Origin: Pseudarthrobacter phenanthrenivorans Sphe3
GTDB lineage: Bacteria; Actinomycetota; Actinomycetes; Actinomycetales; Micrococcaceae
NCBI RefSeq assembly: GCF_000189535.1
Contig: NC_015145.1
Span: forward strand, 310,001-374,000
Reading direction: 5' to 3'
Length of the DNA stretch: 64,000 nucleotides
The notes beneath the pieces were generated by a model. That model was not told where the DNA came from. It was given only the letters and a program-made list of their open reading frames with translations, and did no database searches. Shown piece after piece: positions 8,010-16,336 of the stretch. Within the stretch, counting starts at the first letter, position 1. The number at the start of each line of letters is the position of its first letter. The position numbers and the translations under genes are program-made.

Positions 8010-9614
8010 ATGACCACCCGATTCAAGAAACCTTCGGGGAAGGCGGTGGGGCCCGGTCTTTCGCTGGGCTCCACCGCGTCGGTCCCCGTGCTGCTGGCCA
8101 AGATCATTGGACTGGGCGCCGTGCTCGGCGCCGCCGTTTCCCTGACGCCGCTGCTCCTCGCCGGCGGCGAATGGGCCATGCTGGCCGGTCTGTGGGCCGG
8201 GGCCGCCGGACTTCTGGCTGTCTACTCAACAAAGCGGATGGTGCCGCTGAAATACCTCCTCCCCGGCACCCTGCTGCTCACCGTCTTCGTCCTGCTGCCT
8301 ATCCTGTCGACGGTCCAGCTCTCCTTCACCAATTCGGGCGACGGGACCAGGGGCTCCAAAGAGGACGCAATCTCCACGATTGTGCGCAACTCCGTGACCC
8401 AGCTGCCTGAGTCCAGGACGTACAACCTCACGGTGGGCTCGGAAGGGTCCGTCACCGAAGGCCCCTTCACCTTCTTCCTGGTGGAGACGCCGTCGAACGC
8501 TGTTTTCGCCGGCGATGCAGAAGGACTCCGGCCGCTTGGCCGCGACGAGGCCACCCTGGAGAATGGCTACGTCCGCGCAGTCCCGGGCTACCAGATCCTC
8601 ACCGGCAAGGAAGTCAACACCGCCGGGGCAAAAATCAGCGGGTTGACCGTACCCACGGAGAAGGGCGCAATCCGCGCCCAAGGCATCAACCGCGCCTTTG
8701 AGGGCGTGCAGACATTGAAGTACGACGCCGGCACGGACAGTATCAGCGATTCGGTCACCGGAAAGGTCTTCACGGTCCAGCAGTTCGGCGACCGCGAATA
8801 CTTCGCCGACGCGAACGGCGCCAAGGGGTTTGACCAGAGCTGGGAGCGCAACGTCGGCTTCGCCAACTACGAGCGGCTCTTCAGCGACCCCCAAATCCGC
8901 GACGCCCTGCTGGGATCCTTCGTGTGGACCCTCGTCTTTGCCGTCGGCTCTGTGGGAACAACGTTCGTGGTGGGCCTGCTCCTGGCTGCCGCGCTGAACG
9001 ATCCCCGGGTCCGCGGACTCAAGCTGTACCGCGCTGTCATCATCGTTCCCTACGCCATCCCGGTATTCATTTCGTTCATTGTGTGGCAGAGCTTCTACAA
9101 CAAGGACTTCGGGCTCATTAACTCCATGCTGGGCGGGGCCAAGATTGACTGGCTGGGGGATCCCTTCCTGGCCAAGGTGGCTGTCCTCCTGACCAATCTG
9201 TGGGTGGGCTTCCCCTACATGTTCCTGATCGCCACCGGTGCCCTGCAGGCGCTGCCGCAGGACATCGCCGAGGCTGCGAAAATCGACGGCGCCAGTTCCT
9301 GGACCACGTTCACCAGGGTCCAGTTCCCGCTGCTGCTGGTCGCCGTTGCACCACTGCTGGTGTCATCCTTCGCGTTCAACTTCAACAACTTCAACGTGAT
9401 CCAACTGGTCACCGGCGGCGGCCCGTTCCCGGCCGGCGGCGGACAGATCGGCGCCACCGACATCCTGATCAGCGGCGCCTACCGGATCGCCTTCGGCGGC
9501 GCCGGTGCCGAATTCGGCTTTGCCTCGGCAATCTCCGTTGTCCTGTTCATCGTTACAGCAGTTCTTGCGGGTATTCAGTTCCGCTACACCAAAGCCCTGG
9601 AGGATGTCCGATGA
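8010..9614 (+). CDS. MalF-type ABC sugar permease
   Basis: 534 residues, close to E. coli MalF length (514). Three N-terminal membrane helices (about residues 25-110) precede a large extracytoplasmic loop of about 180 residues (roughly 110-290, starting near NSGDGTRGSKED). That loop is the hallmark of MalF (the P2 loop that contacts the binding protein). The transport domain follows, with the EAA motif (IAEAAKIDGASSWTTF) that docks on the ATPase. It begins 7 bp after the binding-protein gene and overlaps the next permease by 4 bp (ATGA), which indicates one operon. The P2-loop length makes maltose-type substrates more likely than other sugars. Confidence 0.92.
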   Translation: MTTRFKKPSGKAVGPGLSLGSTASVPVLLAKIIGLGAVLGAAVSLTPLLLAGGEWAMLAGLWAGAAGLLAVYSTKRMVPLKYLLPGTLLLTVFVLLPILSTVQLSFTNSGDGTRGSKEDAISTIVRNSVTQLPESRTYNLTVGSEGSVTEGPFTFFLVETPSNAVFAGDAEGLRPLGRDEATLENGYVRAVPGYQILTGKEVNTAGAKISGLTVPTEKGAIRAQGINRAFEGVQTLKYDAGTDSISDSVTGKVFTVQQFGDREYFADANGAKGFDQSWERNVGFANYERLFSDPQIRDALLGSFVWTLVFAVGSVGTTFVVGLLLAAALNDPRVRGLKLYRAVIIVPYAIPVFISFIVWQSFYNKDFGLINSMLGGAKIDWLGDPFLAKVAVLLTNLWVGFPYMFLIATGALQALPQDIAEAAKIDGASSWTTFTRVQFPLLLVAVAPLLVSSFAFNFNNFNVIQLVTGGGPFPAGGGQIGATDILISGAYRIAFGGAGAEFGFASAISVVLFIVTAVLAGIQFRYTKALEDVR

Positions 9615-10552
9615 CCAGCTTGCTGACTGATGCGCCTGAGCAAACCCCGGCTCCGGCCCGACGGCCCGCGCTGCGTGTCCGGAAAGACGGCCTTGAAATG
9701 CCGCGGGGCAGGCGCTGGTGGCAGGAAGTCGGGTGGCGGCATGCAGTGGGCCTGGCGGGCGTCGCCTTCGCCGGGTTCCCTGTCCTGTACATCATCTCGG
9801 CGGCGTTCAACCCGCTGGGAAGCGTGGCCACCACCGAGATCATCCCCAACACCTTCAGCCTGGTGAACTTCGAAACGCTGCTGGGCGGATCCAAGGGGCC
9901 CTTCGGGCTGTGGTACCTGAACACCCTGGTGCTCTGCGCCGTGGTGTCCGTGGCGCAGGTGCTGCTGAGCACGCTCGCCGCTTATGCGTTCTCCCGCTTC
10001 CGCTTCTACGGGCGGCGCGGCGGACTGCTGGCGCTGCTCCTGGTCCAGATGTTCCCCCAGTTCCTTGCCGTCGTCGCCCTGTTCCTCATGATTGCGGACT
10101 TCGGCAGGATCATCCCGGGCATTGGCCTGAATACGCTCGCCGGCTATGCGCTGGTGCTGATGGGCGGGGCACTCGGCCAGGTCTGGCTCATCAAGGGCTT
10201 CTTTGATTCCATTCCGCACGAGCTGGACGAGGCCGCCCGGATTGACGGCGCAGGTCACTTCCGCACCTTCACCAGCGTGATCCTGCCGCTGATCCGGCCG
10301 GTCCTGGCGGTGACCGGGCTGCTGGTCTTTGTGTCAGTGATCGGCGAGTACATCCTGGCGAGCATCTTCCTGACGGACAACAGCGTCAAGACCCTCGCCG
10401 TGGGCATGTTCGGCATCATCGCCGGGGACCGAAGCAACAACCTGGGCGTCTTCGCGGCCGGGTCCGTGATGATCGCGCTGCCGGTGCTCCTGCTCTTCCT
10501 CTACCTGCAGAAGTTCATCGTGGGCGGGCTCACGGCCGGTTCGGTCAAGTAG
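9611..10552 (+). CDS. MalG-type ABC sugar permease
   Basis: 313 residues from ATG at 9611, which overlaps the stop of the MalF-type gene. Six membrane helices and the EAA loop LDEAARIDGAGHFRTF identify the second permease of a maltose-class importer. The C-terminus (FIVGGLTAGSVK) matches the conserved MalG tail that reaches into the ATPase dimer. It forms a heterodimeric channel with the MalF-type protein. It is the last gene of the importer operon; a 145-bp spacer without an obvious strong terminator follows. Confidence 0.92.
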   Translation: MTSLLTDAPEQTPAPARRPALRVRKDGLEMPRGRRWWQEVGWRHAVGLAGVAFAGFPVLYIISAAFNPLGSVATTEIIPNTFSLVNFETLLGGSKGPFGLWYLNTLVLCAVVSVAQVLLSTLAAYAFSRFRFYGRRGGLLALLLVQMFPQFLAVVALFLMIADFGRIIPGIGLNTLAGYALVLMGGALGQVWLIKGFFDSIPHELDEAARIDGAGHFRTFTSVILPLIRPVLAVTGLLVFVSVIGEYILASIFLTDNSVKTLAVGMFGIIAGDRSNNLGVFAAGSVMIALPVLLLFLYLQKFIVGGLTAGSVK

Positions 10553-10649
10553 TAGGAGAGGCCCGGCCTAGGTAGATGCTCAGCTTGCTTATCAATTCCT
10601 GCCTTCCTAGGCTGGAAGCTGTCAGCAACAACTCTGGGAAGCGGCACTT

Positions 10650-10672
10650 CGGGATGCCTGCAGGGCATCCCG
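10650..10672. repeat. Perfect 9-bp inverted repeat
   Basis: CGGGATGCC and GGCATCCCG are separated by 5 bases, upstream of the DJ-1/PfpI gene and just before its AGGAGG site. It could be an RNA hairpin in the leader, a weak terminator of the importer operon (no T run follows) or a protein site. Confidence 0.5.
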
Positions 10673-10697
10673 GGGCCGCCTCCGACGAGGAGGAAAA

Positions 10698-11264
10698 ATG
10701 TCAGAGCACAGCATTGAAGGCAAGAAGGTCGCATTCCTGCTGACCGACGGCGTCGAGCAGGTTGAGCTCACCAGCCCCTGGCAGGCCGTGAAGGACGCCG
10801 GAGGAGTGCCAACCCTGGTGGCTCCCTCCAGTGGCAAGGTCCAGGGCTTCGAGGGCACGGAGAAGGGCGATACCTTCGACGTGGACCTCACCGTGGCGGA
10901 CGCGAACGCCTCGGATTTCGATGCGCTGGTCATTCCCGGCGGCGTCGTCAACGCAGACCACCTGCGCGTGGACAAGGACGCGCAGGCGTTCACCCGGAAC
11001 TTCTTTGAACAGCACAAGCCTGTGGCGTCCATCTGCCACGGCCCCTGGCTGCTCATCGATGCCGGCGTGATCCGCGGCCGCAGCGTCACCTCGTACCACA
11101 CCCTCCGAACCGACCTGGAGAACGCCGGCGCCAGCTGGAGCGACCAGGAAGTAGTGGTGGACCAGGGCCTGGTGACCAGCCGGAACCCGCACGATCTGCC
11201 CGCCTTCAACAGCAAGCTGGTCGAGGAAATCTCCGAGGGCCAGCACGCGGGCCAGGCCGCCTGA
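10698..11264 (+). CDS. DJ-1/PfpI-family protein (type 1 glutamine amidotransferase-like)
   Basis: 188 residues with a well-placed GAGGAGG site before ATG at 10698. The nucleophile elbow SICHGPW places Cys at residue 113, and the partner acidic residue Glu20 (GVEQVE) is present, as in PfpI/YhbO proteins. This family includes intracellular proteases, deglycase-like and stress proteins. The subgroup here (length, KVQGFEGTEKGDTF, HDLPAF) resembles the YhbO/PfpI stress type, but the reaction cannot be decided from sequence. It stands as a single gene between the sugar importer and an MFS exporter, with its own terminator. Confidence 0.88.
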   Translation: MSEHSIEGKKVAFLLTDGVEQVELTSPWQAVKDAGGVPTLVAPSSGKVQGFEGTEKGDTFDVDLTVADANASDFDALVIPGGVVNADHLRVDKDAQAFTRNFFEQHKPVASICHGPWLLIDAGVIRGRSVTSYHTLRTDLENAGASWSDQEVVVDQGLVTSRNPHDLPAFNSKLVEEISEGQHAGQAA

Positions 11265-11268
11265 TTCC

Positions 11269-11300
11269 GGGAACACCCCGGCTGTTCCCTCAGGTTTTAC
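11269..11300 (+). terminator. Rho-independent terminator of the DJ-1/PfpI gene
   Basis: GGGAACA and TGTTCCC form a 7-bp perfect stem with a 7-base loop (11269-11289), followed by TCAGGTTTT. It begins 5 bases after the stop codon. Confidence 0.6.
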
Positions 11301-11308
11301 AAAAAATT

Positions 11309-11341
11309 CCGGTCTGGAGGAATTACTCCAACCGGTAGAGT
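11309..11341 (+). promoter_or_regulatory. Promoter with overlapping inverted repeat upstream of MFS gene
   Basis: The arms CCGGTCTGGAG (11309-11319) and CTCCAACCGG (11326-11335) form an imperfect inverted repeat. It abuts a TAGAGT -10-like hexamer at 11336-11341. A repressor bound there would block the promoter of the exporter gene at 11402. No dedicated regulator gene is adjacent. Confidence 0.4.
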
Positions 11342-11401
11342 GTTGGCATCTGCAGCGGCCGCGTCCGTGCACCATTCAAAACACTCCCTGAGGGAACACC
11401 C

Positions 11402-12877
11402 ATGTCTACCGAAGTCTCTCCGAACGCCAACGGCCAGACCGTCCAAACCCAAGGAACCAGGCCCGCCGCGCCGGAGAAGATGTCCCGTGAGTCGGTGACC
11501 ATCATCAGCACGCTGCTGGTGGCCACGTTCGTGGTGATCCTCAACGAGACCATCATGAACGTGGCCCTGCAGCGGCTCATGGTGGACCTCCGGGTTGACG
11601 CCCCCACCGTCCAGTGGCTCTCCACCGGCTTCATGCTCACCATGGCCGTGGTCATTCCCACCACCGGGTTCATCCTGCAAAGCCTCTCCACCAGGGCGGT
11701 CTTCATGCTCGCCATGGGGCTTTTCGCCGGCGGCACCGCGATGGCGGCAGTGGCCCCGGGATTCGAACTGCTGCTCCTGGCGCGGATCGTCCAGGCGGGC
11801 GGCACCGCGATCATGCTGCCGCTGCTGATGACAACCATCCTCACCCTGGTGCCCCTGGCCAAACGGGGTGCCGTGATGGGCAATGTCAGCATCGCCATCT
11901 CCGTCGCCCCGGCCATGGGGCCCACCGTTTCCGGCCTGATCCTGGAACACTTCAGCTGGCGCTTCATGTTCGTGTTCGTCCTGCCGGTAGCCCTCGCGGC
12001 ACTGGCGATCGGCGCCAAATACCTGACCAACATTGGCGAGGTTGAGAAGACAAAGTTGGACTTCCCCTCAGTCCTCCTCACCGTCCCGGCCTTCGGCGGG
12101 CTGGTCTATGGCCTCAGCCAGATCGGCGGCGGCCACGGCGGCCAGGCCGGTCCCGGAACCGCTGCCATCGCCGCGCTGGTGATCGGCGTCGCCAGCCTCG
12201 CCGTCTTCATCCTCCGGCAGGTGCGGCTGCAGAAGGCCGAGGCCCCGCTGCTGGACCTGCGGGCGTTCAACTTCCGCATGTTCACCGTCTCCGTCCTGTT
12301 GATGGTGGTGGCCATGATGGCGCTCTTCGGCGGTGTGATCCTGTTGCCGCTCTACCTGCAGGAGATCCGCGGGTTGGGGTCGCTTGAAACCGGCCTGGCG
12401 CTGCTCCCCGGCGGCCTGGCGATGGGCCTGCTGGGACCGGTCATCGGGCGCCTTTTCGACAAAGTTGGCCCGCTGCCGCTGACTGTCACCGGGTCCATCC
12501 TGATGGTTGCGTCGCTCTGGCAGTTCTCAATGCTCGACGCCGGCACGTCCGTCGGGTGGATCGTCACCCTGCACGTGGGGCTGAGTTTCGGCCTTGCGCT
12601 GCTGTTCACCCCGGCGTTCACCACCGGCCTGAACCCGCTCCCGCCGCACCTGTATTCGCACGGCTCGGCGATCATGAGCACCACGCAGCAGGTGGCCGGC
12701 GCTGCCGGCACGGCCCTGCTGGTGTCCATCTTCGCGGTGGTTTCAGCGGCCTCAGGCCTCGTGGCGGGGATGAGCGCCGCCTTCATGACGGCGACCGTCA
12801 TAGCCCTTGCCGCCGTCGTGCTCTCAGCGATGATGCGCAAGACCGAAGGTGCCGGCGCACGTCACGCCGCCCACTAG
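11402..12877 (+). CDS. MFS transporter, DHA2 family (14-TM drug exporter type)
   Basis: 491 residues rich in hydrophobic segments, consistent with 14 transmembrane helices. Signatures include the motif C-like TVSGLILEHFSWRFMF (about residues 178-193), AGGTAIMLPLLM and the early NETIMNVALQRLM of helix 1. DHA2 proteins export drugs, dyes or organic ions using the proton gradient. The substrate is unknown. It is a single gene with its own promoter-like region, which holds an inverted repeat suggesting repressor control, and it ends in a strong palindrome shared with the convergent hydrolase gene. Confidence 0.88.
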   Translation: MSTEVSPNANGQTVQTQGTRPAAPEKMSRESVTIISTLLVATFVVILNETIMNVALQRLMVDLRVDAPTVQWLSTGFMLTMAVVIPTTGFILQSLSTRAVFMLAMGLFAGGTAMAAVAPGFELLLLARIVQAGGTAIMLPLLMTTILTLVPLAKRGAVMGNVSIAISVAPAMGPTVSGLILEHFSWRFMFVFVLPVALAALAIGAKYLTNIGEVEKTKLDFPSVLLTVPAFGGLVYGLSQIGGGHGGQAGPGTAAIAALVIGVASLAVFILRQVRLQKAEAPLLDLRAFNFRMFTVSVLLMVVAMMALFGGVILLPLYLQEIRGLGSLETGLALLPGGLAMGLLGPVIGRLFDKVGPLPLTVTGSILMVASLWQFSMLDAGTSVGWIVTLHVGLSFGLALLFTPAFTTGLNPLPPHLYSHGSAIMSTTQQVAGAAGTALLVSIFAVVSAASGLVAGMSAAFMTATVIALAAVVLSAMMRKTEGAGARHAAH

Positions 12878-12886
12878 CCCAACCAG

Positions 12887-12934
12887 GTAGCGCCAAGTGT
12901 CGTTTTGACTGCTCAAAACGACACTTGGCGCTAC
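12887..12934. repeat. Perfect 22-bp inverted repeat with 4-base loop
   Basis: The left arm runs 12887-12908 (beginning GTAGCGCCAAGTG) and the right arm 12913-12934 (ending CACTTGGCGCTAC), with loop CTGC. All 22 pairs match. It lies between the 3' ends of convergent genes, 9 bases after the MFS stop and 9 bases before the hydrolase stop. It is either a bidirectional terminator (A/T-rich near the loop rather than after the stem) or a dispersed intergenic palindrome. No second copy was noticed in this window. Confidence 0.85.
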
Positions 12935-12943
12935 TTACTTGGG

Positions 12944-13780
12944 TCAGCCGGCGAAGAAGTCGGCCAGCTCCTTGATGAGCCGGTCCGGGGCCTTGATGAC
13001 GCCGTCGTGTCCGAACCCGGGCAGGATGGTGTAGCTGGAGCCGGAGAGGACGTCGTGGATCTGGCCGCAGGCCACCCCGAAGTACGCCGGGCTCTTTTCG
13101 CCCACCACGATCAGGGTTTCCAGCGGCAGCTCAAGGAACGGTTCCGCCGGCATATCCGCGGCGATGATGGCCTTGATCTCACGCACGCCGGTGCGCATGA
13201 GTTCGCGCTGCTGTTTGCCCTCATGGGTGCCCGCGGTGAGCTTGTTGGCCAGGGTCAGCATGGACAGCGGCATCCGGGAGGAAAAGGAGCCCCCCGCTTC
13301 CAGCCCGCGCTGCAGGACAGCGAGGGCCCGGTCGTCGTCACCGGCCGCAGCCGCGTGCTCGTACTCCGCAATCCAGTCAGCTTTCACGCTGTGGTTCACG
13401 GAGACCGCGGGGTCGTATACCGCGAGGCGTTCCACCGGGAGGGTGCGGGCCGCGTGCAGGGCAACTGCCCCGCCAAAGCTGTGCCCGAATACATCCGTGC
13501 TGGAGGTGTGCTTCATGACCGTATCCAGGTCGCGGATGTCCACGTCCAGGGTGTAGTCCTCCGGCTGCGGGGACGAGGAGCCCCGGCCGCGGCGGTTGAA
13601 CGTGTGGACCGGGCGGCCCAATGCAGCACTGAGTTTCTGCGCAAATTTCGTGTAGTCCGAGGCGGTCACCATGGACGGCGGAACAACCACCACGCCGGAG
13701 CCGGCCGAAGCAAGTTCCGTGCCCGTGGAGAAGAGTTCCAGCGTGCCGCCGTCGGGGGTCCTGATGTTCTCACGCGTCAT
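12944..13780 (-). CDS. Alpha/beta-fold hydrolase
   Basis: 278 residues. The nucleophile elbow GHSFGG supplies Ser, and the His of the triad is in the C-terminal PGFGHDG. NRRGRGSSS precedes it and is typical of this subgroup. There is no signal peptide, so it is cytoplasmic. The substrate is unknown. It is clearly paralogous to the hydrolase at 23469-24319, with the same RRGRGSSS, GHS.GG and AVYD blocks in the same order. The start at ATG 13780 is supported by a TAGGCT -10-like hexamer (13787-13792) 6 bases upstream, which suggests a leaderless mRNA. Confidence 0.88.
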   Translation of the reverse strand: MTRENIRTPDGGTLELFSTGTELASAGSGVVVVPPSMVTASDYTKFAQKLSAALGRPVHTFNRRGRGSSSPQPEDYTLDVDIRDLDTVMKHTSSTDVFGHSFGGAVALHAARTLPVERLAVYDPAVSVNHSVKADWIAEYEHAAAAGDDDRALAVLQRGLEAGGSFSSRMPLSMLTLANKLTAGTHEGKQQRELMRTGVREIKAIIAADMPAEPFLELPLETLIVVGEKSPAYFGVACGQIHDVLSGSSYTILPGFGHDGVIKAPDRLIKELADFFAG

Positions 13781-13880
13781 GCTCCGAGCCTATCTGAGCA
13801 AGCCGAGCGCAGGCACCATGGACTCGTTCCCTACGGCACCTCACCCCGGTATCTGCCCGAGAACTCTGACGGCTGCGTGC

Positions 13881-14558
13881 CTACGGTGAGCCGAAGCGTT
13901 CGATGAGCGCGGCGCTTTCCTTCCGAATGGCGGGAAGACTGGTGCCAAGTCCGCACAGGACGATGCCGGCATCGGCCGCCTGCAGCGGGGAGTCGGGGGT
14001 TGCCAGGCCGTCGGCCCGCAGGCTGATCAGGGATTCGACCAGGCGAAAGGCCAGGTCGCCCGGATTGGCCCCCGGGCCGGAAACAGTGCCGGCGGGGGAA
14101 AAGGCCGCGCCGAGTTCCCCGTACAGGTTGCGCAGTTCCTGCCGGTCCGCGAGGAAACGGGCAAAGCGTCCGCTGCGGGCTTCGGGGAGGTGGTACAGGA
14201 GGCCGAGGTTCCAGCGGGCGCTGCACAGTTGCGTCCCGTCGAAAAGCGCGACGGCGTGAAGGCGGCTTCCAGCCGCAGCCTCGGCGGGCGGAAGCGCCGC
14301 CACGGTCCGCGCAAATTCGAGCCCTCCGGCCACAGTGCCCTCGAGAAGGTCCTCAAGGATGTCGTCCTTGGTCTTGAAATGGTGGTACAGGGACGACTGC
14401 CGGATTCCCACTGCATCTGCGATGGACCGCGTTGAGGTGTTGGCAAAGCCCTGGGTAGTAAAAAGTTCTGCCGCAGCATCCAGGATTTCGTCGCGGGCGG
14501 TGGCGCCGGGCCGGGAGGGCTGTTGGCTGCGGGGGCGTCCCGGTCCTGCTGAAGTCAC
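13881..14558 (-). CDS. TetR-family regulator, divergent from the guanidine/urea carboxylase operon
   Basis: 225 residues from GTG at 14558. The frame is open further, to 14786, but those residues are not regulator-like and would overlap the permease start. The helix-turn-helix reads AAELFTTQGFANTSTRS then IRQSSLYHHFKTKDDIL. The C-terminal domain is helical with a Pro/Ala-rich middle. Divergent placement against a five-gene nitrogen-scavenging operon makes it the likely local regulator, with the palindrome at 14710-14739 as its candidate operator. That would be an alternative to the guanidine riboswitches seen in other lineages. Ligand and sign of control are unknown. Confidence 0.85.
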   Translation of the reverse strand: MTSAGPGRPRSQQPSRPGATARDEILDAAAELFTTQGFANTSTRSIADAVGIRQSSLYHHFKTKDDILEDLLEGTVAGGLEFARTVAALPPAEAAAGSRLHAVALFDGTQLCSARWNLGLLYHLPEARSGRFARFLADRQELRNLYGELGAAFSPAGTVSGPGANPGDLAFRLVESLISLRADGLATPDSPLQAADAGIVLCGLGTSLPAIRKESAALIERFGSP

Positions 14559-14709
14559 CGCATCATTCTTGCATTCCTGTTGGTGGCTTTTGGGGCCTGC
14601 GGCAGTGGTGAGGGGATGGAAATGTCGCGGAAACAAGAGGTCTACGTCCCTTTTACAGAGGCGAAACCAGTCGGGGACATCGCGCTGGAAAACTATCAAG
14701 TGACCGGTA

Positions 14710-14739
14710 TTCCGCAGCTTTCGGCCGAGTGCTGCGGAA
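14710..14739. promoter_or_regulatory. 30-bp palindrome, candidate TetR operator or leader hairpin
   Basis: The arms TTCCGCAGC (14710-14718) and GCTGCGGAA (14731-14739) enclose TCGGCCGA, itself a palindrome, so the whole element is symmetric except for 2 positions per arm. It lies 38 bases before the permease start. TetR proteins commonly bind such sites. As RNA it would also form a stable stem. Confidence 0.55.
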
Positions 14740-14776
14740 CCGGCGGCCCCCGCCATTCCAGCCCCCGGAGAATCAG

Positions 14777-16279
14777 ATGACTTCAACCATTGCTCCCGCC
14801 GTCCATGTGGACGACGCGGATCTGACGTCCCTTGGCTACGAACCCACGCTCCACCGGAAACTCGGCCGCTACGCCTCCTTTGCCGCCGGCTTTTCCTTCG
14901 TCTCCATTCTCACCACCATCTTCCAGCTGTTCGCTTTCGGCTACTCCTTCGCGGGGCCGGCCTTCTTCTGGACCTGGCCGGTGGTACTGGTGGGCCAGCT
15001 CCTCGTCGCCCTCAACTTCGCGGAGCTCGCCGCGCGCTACCCGCTGTCCGGCGCCGTATACCAGTGGGCCCGGCGCGTCGGGGGAGAAGGCGTGGGCTGG
15101 TTCGCAGGCTGGTTCATGGCCATCGCCCAGGTGGTGACCGCCGCAGCCGCCGCGATCGCCCTGCAGGTGGTGCTGCCCCAGCTCTGGGACGGCTTCCAGA
15201 TAGTGGGCGGCGACCCCGCGCTCAGCACCGTCACGGGCGCCGCCAACGCCGTCATCCTCGGAGCCGTGCTCCTGGTGGCCACCACCATCATCAACTCGCT
15301 CGGCGTCAAGCTCATGGCCCACGTTAATTCAGTGGGCGTCACCTGTGAGATCGTCGGCGTGGTGGCCGTCATCCTCGCCCTCATCAGCGCGGCCCAGCGC
15401 GGACCGGAAGTTGTCGCTGACACCACGGTGCTCCAGGGCTCGGACCTCGGCGCCGTGGGGGCCTTCCTGGTCTCCGGCCTGATGGCCGCCTACGTCATGG
15501 TGGGCTTCAACTCCGCCGGCGAGCTTTCCGAAGAGACCAAGGACCCGCGCCGGACAGCCCCGCGCACCATTCTCTCCGCCCTGCTCATCTCCGGCATCGG
15601 CGGTGCGCTGATGATCATCACGGCCCTGATGGCAGCACCCAGCCTCGACGACGGACGCCTCGCCACCGAGGGCTTGCCCTACGTCCTCACCGCCGTCCTG
15701 GGCACGTTCTGGGGCAAGGTCCTGCTGGTGGACGTGGCCATCGCCATCTTCGTCTGCACCCTGGCCATCCAGACTGCAGGGTCACGGCTGGTGTTCTCCA
15801 TGGCGCGGGACGGCAAACTCCCCGCATCCGCCCTGCTCTCCTCGGTCCACGCCACCCGCGGTACGCCCATGTGGCCATCAATCGTCATCGGTGCCCTCGC
15901 CGTCGGGGTCCTCGCCATCAATGTGGGCAACGCTGCCCTTTTCACCACCCTCTGCAGCGTCTGCATCGTCATGGTCTACATCGCCTACCTCCTGGTGACC
16001 GTGCCACAGCTCCTCAACAGGCTTCGCGGCGACTGGAACCGCGTGGGGCAAACCCTCCCCGCAGGGCTCTTTTCACTGGGACGCTGGGGGCTCCCGGTGA
16101 ACATCCTGGCCGTGCTTTACGGAGCCCTGATGGTGGTCAACCTGGCCTGGCCCCGGCCGGAGGTGTACGACCCCTCCGGCGAGAACGGAATCCTCCTTTA
16201 CTCAGCGCCGCTGATCGTCGCCGTGGTCCTGCTCCTGGGGATGTGGGTCCGACGGCGGAACCTGGCTTCGAAGGCCTGA
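14777..16279 (+). CDS. APC-superfamily permease (guanidine/urea operon)
   Basis: 500 residues from ATG at 14777, with GGAG at 14767-14770 upstream. About 12 membrane helices are visible. APC marks include the helix-1 region FAAGFSFVSILTTIF, the Gly-rich YPLSGAVYQWARR and the helix-6 region AAYVMVGFNSAGELSEETKDPRR. It is the first gene of the operon with DUF1989 proteins, carboxylase and allophanate hydrolase. Uptake of the pathway substrate (guanidine, urea or a related nitrogen compound) is therefore the reasonable inference. Sequence alone cannot separate these from ordinary amino acids. Confidence 0.88.
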   Translation: MTSTIAPAVHVDDADLTSLGYEPTLHRKLGRYASFAAGFSFVSILTTIFQLFAFGYSFAGPAFFWTWPVVLVGQLLVALNFAELAARYPLSGAVYQWARRVGGEGVGWFAGWFMAIAQVVTAAAAAIALQVVLPQLWDGFQIVGGDPALSTVTGAANAVILGAVLLVATTIINSLGVKLMAHVNSVGVTCEIVGVVAVILALISAAQRGPEVVADTTVLQGSDLGAVGAFLVSGLMAAYVMVGFNSAGELSEETKDPRRTAPRTILSALLISGIGGALMIITALMAAPSLDDGRLATEGLPYVLTAVLGTFWGKVLLVDVAIAIFVCTLAIQTAGSRLVFSMARDGKLPASALLSSVHATRGTPMWPSIVIGALAVGVLAINVGNAALFTTLCSVCIVMVYIAYLLVTVPQLLNRLRGDWNRVGQTLPAGLFSLGRWGLPVNILAVLYGALMVVNLAWPRPEVYDPSGENGILLYSAPLIVAVVLLLGMWVRRRNLASKA

Positions 16280-16336
16280 ACACCTCTCCCCAGCCAGTTC
16301 TTACAACACACGCTTCACGACCAGTACAGGATTGAC

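Noticed and set aside
14559..14776. Guanidine (ykkC-type) riboswitch before the guanidine operon
   Set aside because: I looked for the conserved class I, II and III cores by eye and did not find them. Only the palindrome at 14710-14739 stands out. A covariance search would settle this.
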